Source: SAR116 cluster bacterium (GTDB lineage: Bacteria > Pseudomonadota > Alphaproteobacteria > Puniceispirillales > Marisalimonadaceae). From it: a stretch of 5,295 bases of DNA. The DNA lies in NCBI GenBank assembly GCA_002691795.1, contig NZIY01000066.1, forward strand, positions 6,106 through 11,400. Reading direction: 5' to 3'. A program made the position numbers and the translations under genes. This document shows positions 1 to 5,295 of this stretch, one piece after another. The stretch's first letter is position 1, and the number at the start of each line of letters is the position of its first letter. The notes beneath the pieces are model-generated. The model saw only the letters and a program-made list of their open reading frames with translations, was not told where the DNA came from and ran no database searches.

Positions 1-1089
1 GATAAAACATTAAAGCCTGATGATGCAATCAATATTCAATTTACTTCCGGAACAACTGGACAACCAAAAGGAGCTACTTTATCTCACTACAACATTGTGA
101 ATAATGGAAGTTTTGTTACGGGCAGAATCAAGCTTACTGAAAAAGATCGTTTGGCATTACCAGTACCACTTTATCATTGTTTTGGCATGGTAATGGGTGT
201 TTTGGGTGCTGTTAGTAAAGGGGCAGCTATAATCTTTCCAGGTGAATCTTTCAATGCTAAAGAAACGTTAGATGTTCTGGTTAAAGAAAAATGTACTGCA
301 TTATATGGAGTACCAACCATGTTTGTTGCAATACTCGAAGAATTAAACAAATCCTCAAGTGATTTATCTAATATGCGAACAGGCATCATGGCTGGAGCAC
401 TATGCCCAATCGAAGTAATGAAAAAGGTAAATGATTTAATGAATATAAAAGAAGTAACAATATGTTATGGAATGACTGAAACTTCTCCTGTATCTTTTCA
501 GAGTTTTGTTGACGATCCTACTGAAAAAAGATGTAAAACTGTAGGACGCGTGCATCCGCATATAGAAGTTAAGATAGTAGATAAATATAATAAAATTGTC
601 CCAATTGGCGAACAGGGTGAACTCTGCACTCGAGGATATTCTGTGATGAAGGAGTATTGGAATGATGTTAATACAACAAATGAGGTAATAAATGACGGAT
701 GGATGCATACTGGTGATTTAGGTGTTTTTGATGAAGATGGTTTTTGTACTATTACAGGTCGTCTTAAAGATATGATTATTAGAGGTGGAGAAAATATATA
801 TCCACGAGAAATAGAAGAGTTTTTATTCTTGCATCCGAAAATAAGTGAGGCACAAGTTTTTGGAGTGCCTGATAAGAAACTCGGAGAGATAGTGTGTGCA
901 TGGATTGTTCTAAAAACAGGATCTAAGATTGACAAAAACGAATTAGAACAATTTTGCGAAGGAAAAATAGCTCATTTTAAAATACCAAAATTTTTTGAAA
1001 TTGTTGAAGAATTGCCAATGACTATTACTGGAAAACCTCAAAAATTCGTAATGAAGAAAAAAATGATGGAAATTCTTAATTTAAAATAA
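1..1089 (+). CDS. Acyl-CoA synthetase, ACSF2-like (AMP-binding family), 5' partial
   Basis: This enzyme would activate a carboxylic (probably medium-chain fatty) acid with ATP to an acyl-adenylate and then to acyl-CoA, in the cytoplasm. The frame is open from base 1 to TAA at 1087-1089, giving 362 visible residues; the family usually has about 540-560, so roughly 190 N-terminal residues lie before the window. Seen in order: the P-loop FTSGTTGQPKG (residues 14-24), YGMTE (156-160), the TGD adenine/ribose motif (237-239), the hinge and A8 region GRLKDMIIRGGENIYP (from 253) and the C-terminal catalytic lysine in TITGKPQKF (Lys345). The stretches PLYHCFG, YGVPTMFV and CYGMTETSPVSF, and the ending in LNLK, resemble ACSF2 rather than long-chain FadD. 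The GTG at 97 is an internal valine, because the essential P-loop lies before it. No operon partner is visible; the next genes converge on it. The exact acyl substrate is not determinable. Confidence 0.93.
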   Translation, partial: DKTLKPDDAINIQFTSGTTGQPKGATLSHYNIVNNGSFVTGRIKLTEKDRLALPVPLYHCFGMVMGVLGAVSKGAAIIFPGESFNAKETLDVLVKEKCTALYGVPTMFVAILEELNKSSSDLSNMRTGIMAGALCPIEVMKKVNDLMNIKEVTICYGMTETSPVSFQSFVDDPTEKRCKTVGRVHPHIEVKIVDKYNKIVPIGEQGELCTRGYSVMKEYWNDVNTTNEVINDGWMHTGDLGVFDEDGFCTITGRLKDMIIRGGENIYPREIEEFLFLHPKISEAQVFGVPDKKLGEIVCAWIVLKTGSKIDKNELEQFCEGKIAHFKIPKFFEIVEELPMTITGKPQKFVMKKKMMEILNLK

Positions 1090-1093
1090 TAAT

Positions 1094-1145
1094 AGTCTCG
1101 TAAAAAAAATGTGATTGCATTCCAATCTAAATCGCGAGATTTTTT
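1094..1145 (+). terminator. Probable intrinsic terminator after the acyl-CoA synthetase
   Basis: Five bases after the stop codon, AGTCTCG (1094-1100) can pair with CGAGATT (1135-1141), giving 7 pairs with one G-U. The stem runs into six T (1140-1145). A small perfect hairpin, GATTG-CATTC-CAATC (1113-1127), lies inside the loop. An alternative is the local hairpin AAATC-GCGA-GATTT (1129-1142), which has a GNRA-type tetraloop and the same T-run. Either form would end the plus-strand transcript. The stems are short and A/T-rich, so strength is uncertain. Confidence 0.5.
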
Positions 1146-1164
1146 ACAAGCGTTATTGTAGGCT

Positions 1165-1201
1165 AAATTTTAGATTGAAAAATATTAAATCTATAAAATT
1201 T
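1165..1201. repeat. Imperfect A/T-rich inverted repeat
   Basis: AAATTTTAGATT (1165-1176) is complementary to AATCTA-TA-AAATTT (1188-1201). The result is 12 pairs interrupted by a two-base TA bulge, around an 11-base loop. No T-run follows on the plus strand (it continues TTAAAAAAAT), and no A-run precedes it to serve the minus strand. It is therefore not a typical terminator. It may simply reflect the A/T bias. Confidence 0.4.
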
Positions 1202-1348
1202 TAAAAAAATAGCTGATTAAGATGAAATAGAGATGAGGTTCTCTTCTCCATTAACATTAAAATTATTACTAGATTACGTTAGGTAGTTTTGACTATTGGT
1301 TTTACCCACATTGATGCTTTCTTATACTGACCTGGCAAATAGGAGTTA

Positions 1349-1378
1349 AAACTTTTTAAAGTTTATTGACAAAAAGTT
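1349..1378 (-). repeat. Overlapping A/T-rich inverted repeats after the second sulfatase
   Basis: AAACTTT (1349-1355) and AAAGTTT (1358-1364) form a near-perfect palindrome. AACTTTTT (1350-1357) can alternatively pair with AAAAAGTT (1371-1378) around a 13-base loop. The element lies 35-64 bases beyond the second sulfatase's stop codon, where the minus-strand transcript would be expected to end. The T-run that should follow on the minus strand is poor (only TT before AACTCC), so a terminator role is tentative. Confidence 0.3.
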
Positions 1379-1412
1379 GTTCACTTTAAATACAGTCTTC
1401 GTTTGTTTGTTC

Positions 1413-2867
1413 TTACTGCATAGCTTTGGCATTAGCAGGAGAAACAATAAGTCGTCTAGCATCACGGGTTTGTACAGTACTTTCAATGTAAAACTCAAGC
1501 ATCCTTTGTAAAAGACTCTGTTTAATAGAGGCACATGAGGTATCATCCCAAAGATTTTTTGTTTCACTGTCTTTACTTGACAAATCAAAAAGCTGACCTT
1601 CATTGCTACCGTGAAAATGTACCAGCTTGTGAGTCTGTGATCTCACCATGGTGAGATAACTTGCTCCAGTCATATTAACATCTCCTGCCTGTTCGCAAAA
1701 AACATGATCTCGACCATCAAATCTGTTTCCCTCCAATGCAGGGTTAAGTGATATAGCCTCAAAAGTTGGATTTGGCTTAACACCAGACCATTCAAGAATA
1801 GTTGGAGCAAGATCAAAAAGTTGGACCATTGCATTAATTTTCTGTCCACTCTTAAACCGCTTTGGAGCAGAAATAATTAATGGCACACGTGTAACCTCTT
1901 CGTAAGGTGCCCACTTCTGTATTAAACCATGATCACCCAGATTATCACCGTGATCCGAAGTAAAAATAATGATAGTATTATCCATATTTCCACGTTCTTC
2001 AAGTGAACTGAGAATATTTCCAATTTGAATATCTATCATTTCGACGTTTGCATAATAATATGCTCGCATCCTATGTAATTCCTCTTTCGTAGGGTTGAGC
2101 TTCCATGCCACGCTATCGTGATCAACTTCAACATCGTGATGACGTTTAGCAATCCAAGGACTAACAAGATTTGATAATTCTTCATCACTAACATTTGGTA
2201 AAGGGCAATCTCTAGCCATATATTTTTCTGCCATCTCAGGTGTAGGATCAAAGGGTGGATGTGGTCCAGGAAATCCTATGACAAGAAAAAGAGGTTTTTC
2301 TATGGGCTTTGTTTTAAGCCACCAACAAGTTGTTTCACCAATAAAATTATCCGAATGAAGTTTTGGGTTCAAGTCCCAAGTAAAAGCACCAAGCCTGTCA
2401 CGATAATCCGTTCGTTTTCGATATTCCTCGCGCTGCTGTTTTTTTAATCCGTGTGAAGCAAGTGCTTTATCCCATTCATCGAAAAACCATCGACCTTCAA
2501 GATATCTATCCTTATTTTCAACTACAAATCGTTCGTGAAAACCTGCATTCGAATCATAAGGGATAGTGTGCATTTTTCCAATATTAACGCAATGATACCC
2601 TGTGTTTGCTAAGTCGGAGACCCATGTTTTGCTCCATGGTTGACCATTGGCAAGAACACCGTTAGTGTGTGGATAGTATCCTGTAAATAAACTAGCTCGA
2701 CAAGGCACACATGATGGTGCTGTTACATGACATTGACTGAAAGAAACACCATCTGATACTAGCCGGTCTATATTTGGAGTGTCCATGTGTGAGGCTCCAA
2801 GTGATGCTATGGTATCATACCTTTGTTGGTCTGTGATAATAAAAACAATGTCTGGATTAGATGTCAT
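1413..2867 (-). CDS. Type I sulfatase (alkaline phosphatase superfamily), second gene
   Basis: This is a predicted hydrolase of sulfate esters, with formylglycine as the nucleophile and one divalent metal; substrate unknown. Numbered from ATG at 2867 (484 residues): the N-terminal strand and metal ligand ITDQQR (Asp13), the formylglycine motif C-V-P-C-R (Cys53 to Arg57, then ASLFTG), GKMH (Lys98, His100), GFPGPHPPF in mid-protein, and SDHGDNLGDHG (Asp305, His306). Length is normal for the family. An ATG at 2882 would add five residues, but I prefer 2867: AAAGG (2875-2879) lies 7 bases before it, and the family starts just before the first strand, as in MTSNPDIVFI. No signal peptide is visible, so it is probably cytoplasmic. 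It follows the first sulfatase on the same strand after a gap of 114 bases, which contains a short overlapping frame. The second Cys in the active-site motif is unusual, since Ser or Ala is common there. A phosphonate or phosphate ester hydrolase of the same fold is the main alternative. Confidence 0.92.
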   Translation of the reverse strand: MTSNPDIVFIITDQQRYDTIASLGASHMDTPNIDRLVSDGVSFSQCHVTAPSCVPCRASLFTGYYPHTNGVLANGQPWSKTWVSDLANTGYHCVNIGKMHTIPYDSNAGFHERFVVENKDRYLEGRWFFDEWDKALASHGLKKQQREEYRKRTDYRDRLGAFTWDLNPKLHSDNFIGETTCWWLKTKPIEKPLFLVIGFPGPHPPFDPTPEMAEKYMARDCPLPNVSDEELSNLVSPWIAKRHHDVEVDHDSVAWKLNPTKEELHRMRAYYYANVEMIDIQIGNILSSLEERGNMDNTIIIFTSDHGDNLGDHGLIQKWAPYEEVTRVPLIISAPKRFKSGQKINAMVQLFDLAPTILEWSGVKPNPTFEAISLNPALEGNRFDGRDHVFCEQAGDVNMTGASYLTMVRSQTHKLVHFHGSNEGQLFDLSSKDSETKNLWDDTSCASIKQSLLQRMLEFYIESTVQTRDARRLIVSPANAKAMQ

Positions 2868-2931
2868 TGGATAACCTTTCATAATTATTTTGAGTGGGTT
2901 GGTATCTTTTAAGCGTCCCTTTTTTGTTCAT
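2857..2931 (-). CDS. Possible 24-residue leader peptide overlapping the second sulfatase start
   Basis: ATG (2931-2929) opens a frame ending in TAA (2859-2857). It encodes a 24-residue, basic N-terminal peptide that begins MNKKGTLKRY and ends ERLSNDI. Its Shine-Dalgarno, AAAGGAG at 2937-2943, lies 5 bases from the ATG and is the best ribosome binding site I see in the window. The frame differs from the sulfatase frame and overlaps the sulfatase ATG at 2867 by 11 bases. Ribosomes would thus stop 8 bases beyond that start codon and could reinitiate. It is not a hydrophobic signal peptide, and I see no run of one regulatory amino acid as in classical attenuators. Alternatives are a chance frame, or an old N-terminal extension of the sulfatase separated by a one-base frameshift. 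I do not recognise the peptide. Confidence 0.42.
   Translation of the reverse strand: MNKKGTLKRYQPTQNNYERLSNDI
2875..2879 (-). promoter_or_regulatory. Ribosome binding site deciding the second sulfatase start
   Basis: On the minus strand AAAGG lies 7 bases before the ATG at 2867 and falls just after the alternative ATG at 2882, which has only A/T-rich sequence (CAAAATAATT) before it. This supports the shorter protein. The site also lies within the codons of the 24-codon upstream frame, so ribosomes translating that frame would cross it. Confidence 0.55.
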
Positions 2932-2936
2932 TTAAA

Positions 2937-2943
2937 CTCCTTT
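2937..2943 (-). promoter_or_regulatory. Strong Shine-Dalgarno for the 24-codon frame
   Basis: The minus strand reads AAAGGAG followed by TTTAA and ATG at 2931. It is an extended match to the anti-Shine-Dalgarno sequence, and good spacing makes it stand out from the A/T-rich surroundings. It lies 64 or more bases before the sulfatase start, too far to serve that start directly. That is the reason for taking the small frame seriously. Confidence 0.55.
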
Positions 2944-2953
2944 ATTACAGTCA

Positions 2954-2959
2954 ATTATA
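2954..2959 (-). promoter_or_regulatory. Candidate -10 box between the two sulfatases
   Basis: The minus strand has a perfect TATAAT within TGCATATAATTGAC. Transcription starting about 7 bases later (near 2947) would give a very short untranslated leader ending in the AAAGGAG ribosome binding site and the ATG at 2931. No good -35 box is present at 17 bases; the nearest is TTAAAA at 15. In such A/T-rich DNA a chance match is quite possible. If real, it would allow the second sulfatase to be transcribed separately from the upstream genes. Confidence 0.3.
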
Positions 2960-2981
2960 TGCAATTAAAAACTTTTTTAAC

Positions 2982-4490
2982 TTATGTGTCTTTAGCTTCC
3001 CAACGATTAGTTACCCCCTGTGCAATTCCAGGCTCAATTGATTTTGGAGGAGGATAGTGAAGTCCTCTTTGACCAGATAAATTTCTATCAGGTGCTGGTA
3101 TAAAATTTGATGTCTTAAAACCTATGAATTTTTTCCCTTTTAGCCATCTTTTATCACATCCATAAAGTTCTTTTATAAGCTCATCCTGCAAATTTTTCAT
3201 TTGTTTTTTATATGATTGATTATTAGAAAGATCATTTTTTTCATATGGATCGTTATTTAAATCAAACATCTGCCAACGATTACCTCCTGGATACCAAATT
3301 AATTTATACTGAGAATCAGTTATCATACGTGTTGCTGTGACACCTTCTTGTGATTCACAATAAAGAGTTTTTCTTTTTAAATCTTTAATCATTGAGATGC
3401 CCGTACATGTTTCTGGAATTTTAATATTTACTAAGTCTAATAATGTAGGCATTATATCTTGAAGACCTACTAACCTATTGTCTTTATTACCTTTTTTTAA
3501 TCTTTTTTCATTTGGAGTACCTGAAATTATCATGGGTATGTTAGAAGAATTTTCGTACATAACTCGTTTTGCATAAAGACCGTGTTCACCAAGCATCTCA
3601 CCATGATCACTACAAAACATAATAATTGTGTTATCAAGAATTTTCTCTTCTCTTAGAGTTCCAATTATTGTTCTGATTTGATGATCAATATGGGTGCATA
3701 AGGCATAAAAAGCTCTACGTGTATCTTCTAATTTTTTATCTGATAATTGATCCCACGTTTTTTGAATAAGTTTTATTGGATATGGTCTATCTTTTTTTTG
3801 AGCCCAAGAACCAATATTAGGAGCAGTTATTTGAATACCTTTATAACGGTCAAAATATTGTTTAAGAGGAACTAACGGAGGATGAGGATGATTATAAGAT
3901 ACAAACCAAAATCCAGGCCTGGTAGGATCACGTCTTTTTATTGAACGGCAAGCCTCTAAGGTTATCCAATTAGTTGGATGATAACGATCTTCCAAATGCC
4001 ATGTTGTCCAAGAGAATTCATTTTGACTCATTCCATGCATATTTTGTTTTCCAGCAAAACCATTTTCTGCAAGATGAATTTCATAATCATCAATAGACCC
4101 TAAATTTGAACGACCTTCTTCATATAAAACAACATCGTCAAAACCAATTCTGTTACGTTGAGGAAAAACATGAATTTTACCTATGGCATTTGCTTGATAT
4201 CCATTGTTTCGAAATATTTGAGGTAGTGTTGGCATGCTTGCCGGCATAGGTAAAGCGGGTTGGAATACTCGATCACCATGTGCACGTGGAGAAGTTCCTG
4301 TCATAATAGAACGACGAGCAGGAATACAAATGGGTGTTTCTGCATAAGCACGTGTAAATTGTACTCCGCTAGCAGCAAGACGATCAATTGTAGGTGTCTC
4401 TATTTCTGAATGACCTGCACAGCCTAAAAGTTTGCCCGGCCATTGATCAACGCATAAAAATAATATATTTGGATTTTTAACTTTTTTCAT
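2982..4490 (-). CDS. Type I sulfatase (alkaline phosphatase superfamily), first gene
   Basis: This is a predicted formylglycine-dependent sulfate-ester hydrolase; substrate unknown. Numbered from ATG at 4490 (502 residues): the first strand and metal ligand ILFLCVDQWP (Asp15), C-I-P-A-R (Cys55 to Arg59, then RSIMTG), GKIH (Lys105, His107), SYNHPHPPL in mid-protein, and SDHGEMLGEHG (Asp295, His296). A C-terminal tail contains RGLHYPPP (from residue 475). A TTG two codons earlier (4496) is also possible. Neither start has a strong Shine-Dalgarno: upstream is AAAAAAGTTGAGT. ATG is preferred as the more common codon. There is no signal peptide: the protein goes from MKKVKNPN straight into the first core strand, so a cytoplasmic location is likely. 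The gene begins 36 bases after the tctA stop, which suggests cotranscription. It differs from its neighbour around the active site and in the C-terminal tail, so the two are not a recent duplication. A phosphonate or phosphate ester hydrolase is the main alternative. Confidence 0.93.
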   Translation of the reverse strand: MKKVKNPNILFLCVDQWPGKLLGCAGHSEIETPTIDRLAASGVQFTRAYAETPICIPARRSIMTGTSPRAHGDRVFQPALPMPASMPTLPQIFRNNGYQANAIGKIHVFPQRNRIGFDDVVLYEEGRSNLGSIDDYEIHLAENGFAGKQNMHGMSQNEFSWTTWHLEDRYHPTNWITLEACRSIKRRDPTRPGFWFVSYNHPHPPLVPLKQYFDRYKGIQITAPNIGSWAQKKDRPYPIKLIQKTWDQLSDKKLEDTRRAFYALCTHIDHQIRTIIGTLREEKILDNTIIMFCSDHGEMLGEHGLYAKRVMYENSSNIPMIISGTPNEKRLKKGNKDNRLVGLQDIMPTLLDLVNIKIPETCTGISMIKDLKRKTLYCESQEGVTATRMITDSQYKLIWYPGGNRWQMFDLNNDPYEKNDLSNNQSYKKQMKNLQDELIKELYGCDKRWLKGKKFIGFKTSNFIPAPDRNLSGQRGLHYPPPKSIEPGIAQGVTNRWEAKDT

Positions 4491-4526
4491 ACTCAACTTT
4501 TTTATATTTTATTTATTGGTATTGTC

Positions 4527-5295
4527 TTAAGATTTTGTTTTTTTCCAATCAGAATATAAAGGCCATAACAAAGAAAGAATAGATATTACTAGAAATGTAG
4601 CCGCAAAAGGTCTTGTAAAAAGTGGCTCTATACTTCCCTCTGATGCCATAAGTCCTGAGCGTAATTGAGCTTCTGCTATTGGAGATAAGACAAACCCAAT
4701 AACAAACGGTCCAAGAGGCATTTTGGCTCTCTCCATAATGAAACCTATGACACCAAAAACCATCATTACCCAAACATCAAAAAAACTATTACCTACTGCA
4801 AAAATACCTATTACACAAAATAAAAGTATTGATGCCAGCAAATATGCTCGGGGAACATAAAGTACTTTAGCAATATGAACAACAGCAAAAATCATAATTA
4901 CAAACATAATAATATTTGCAATTAAATAGGCAGAAATCACACCATAAGCAATTTCTGGATTTGTTGTAAACAAAAGTGGGCCTGGTTCTAAATTATGAAT
5001 TATCAATGCTCCTATAAGTATTGCATCAACTACAGAACCAGGAATTCCCATTGTAATTAATGGTATTAATGCTCCACCTATAGAAGAGTTATTTGCCGTT
5101 TCTGCTGATATCACTCCAGGCTCATGACCAGTCCCAAATTTTTCAGGTTCTTTAGATGAAGATTTAGCAGTTGAATAAGATAACATAGCAGCTATATTTG
5201 CACCAATTCCTGGCAACAAACCAACCCATGTGCCAATAACACTTGATCTAATAAAATTTATTATATGTTTCTTGATATCACTAAGTTTTAGCAGC
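4527..5295 (-). CDS. Tripartite tricarboxylate transporter permease, TctA family, 5' partial
   Basis: This is the large membrane subunit of a TTT-family secondary transporter, which works with a small membrane protein (TctB) and a periplasmic binding protein (TctC) to import organic anions. The frame is open to the right window edge, so the start is missing. About 255 of the usual 500 or so residues are visible. Hallmarks: GTWVGLLPGIGANIAAMLSY near the left of the fragment, FGTGHEPGVISAETANN, GGALIPLITMGIPGS and NLEPGPLLF. Further on come the paired P-rich segments KMPLGPFVIGFVLSPIAEAQLRSGL and FTRPFAA. About six hydrophobic segments are visible, followed by a short charged tail, SDWKKTKS. 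A TTG at 5219 is not the start, because the conserved GTWVG lies before it in frame. The substrate is unknown: TTT systems carry citrate and other carboxylates, and some carry other small anions. tctB and tctC may lie beyond the window. The first sulfatase follows 36 bases downstream. Confidence 0.95.
   Translation of the reverse strand, partial: LLKLSDIKKHIINFIRSSVIGTWVGLLPGIGANIAAMLSYSTAKSSSKEPEKFGTGHEPGVISAETANNSSIGGALIPLITMGIPGSVVDAILIGALIIHNLEPGPLLFTTNPEIAYGVISAYLIANIIMFVIMIFAVVHIAKVLYVPRAYLLASILLFCVIGIFAVGNSFFDVWVMMVFGVIGFIMERAKMPLGPFVIGFVLSPIAEAQLRSGLMASEGSIEPLFTRPFAATFLVISILSLLWPLYSDWKKTKS

Larger units (their letters stand above)
1090..1412. other. Convergent intergenic region with no supported gene
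   Basis: This 323-base gap separates the 3' ends of the acyl-CoA synthetase and of the second sulfatase. It holds the probable plus-strand terminator near its left end and A/T-rich inverted repeats at 1165-1201 and 1349-1378. I see no tRNA, no CRISPR repeat and no transposase remnant that I can defend. The longest plus-strand frame starting with ATG that I noticed (1233-1286) has only 17 residues and no convincing ribosome binding site. Confidence 0.6.

Noticed and set aside
498..935. 145-codon open frame on the minus strand inside the acyl-CoA synthetase
   Set aside because: It is antisense to strongly conserved synthetase motifs, shows no recognisable domain and has biased composition typical of a shadow frame.
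97..1089. GTG at 97 as the start of the acyl-CoA synthetase
   Set aside because: The frame is open back to base 1, and the essential P-loop FTSGTTGQPKG lies before this codon, so GTG is an internal valine.
1233..1286. 17-residue plus-strand frame in the convergent gap
   Set aside because: It is very short, has no convincing ribosome binding site and may be chance; it also lies after the likely terminator.
1090..1412. Remnant of an insertion sequence or transposase in the gap
   Set aside because: Reading all frames by eye gave only short fragments broken by stops, with no defensible transposase motif, terminal repeats or target duplication.
1346..1603. 85-codon minus-strand frame over the sulfatase 3' end and the gap
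   Set aside because: It overlaps the conserved sulfatase C-terminal region in another frame, with low-complexity content and no recognisable domain.
2036..2251. 71-codon minus-strand frame inside the second sulfatase
   Set aside because: It is an alternate frame of the same strand within conserved sulfatase coding sequence. The sulfatase frame is intact across it, so it is not a frameshift product.
2259..2447. 62-codon plus-strand frame antisense to the second sulfatase
   Set aside because: It lies wholly within a conserved enzyme on the other strand and has no recognisable domain.
5217..5219. TTG at 5219 as the start of the permease
   Set aside because: In-frame conserved TctA sequence (GTWVG before LLPGIG) continues to the window edge, so the gene is simply cut off.

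Overview
The window looks like a low-GC bacterial chromosome fragment. It is strongly A/T-biased, and all four visible genes end in TAA. A tripartite tricarboxylate transporter (TTT) permease next to sulfatases suggests a proteobacterium. The A/T bias and this gene content would fit a marine pelagic lineage, but that is an inference from gene content and not a taxonomic assignment.

Layout: (1) Positions 1-1089 on the plus strand hold the C-terminal two thirds of an acyl-CoA synthetase close to the ACSF2 type; its start lies before the window. (2) Positions 1090-1412 are a non-coding gap between convergent genes. It holds a likely terminator (1094-1145) and two A/T-rich inverted repeats. (3) Positions 1413-5295 on the minus strand hold three consecutive genes, read from right to left: the C-terminal half of a TctA-type permease (cut by the right window edge), a first type I sulfatase (2982-4490) and a second, clearly different type I sulfatase (1413-2867). 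Both sulfatases carry the C-x-P-x-R formylglycine motif and the metal-binding and catalytic motifs of the family. Neither has a visible signal peptide.

How the genes may work together: the close spacing and shared strand suggest a tctA-sulfatase-sulfatase operon. The TTT system would import an anionic, perhaps sulfated, organic compound, and two cytoplasmic sulfatases would remove sulfate inside the cell. The substrate cannot be read from the sequence. The acyl-CoA synthetase points the other way and is probably a separate transcription unit.

The least expected feature is a 24-codon reading frame (2857-2931, minus strand) between the two sulfatases. It has a much stronger Shine-Dalgarno sequence than either sulfatase, sits just after a perfect TATAAT box, and overlaps the preferred start of the second sulfatase by 11 bases. 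It could be a leader peptide that couples translation.
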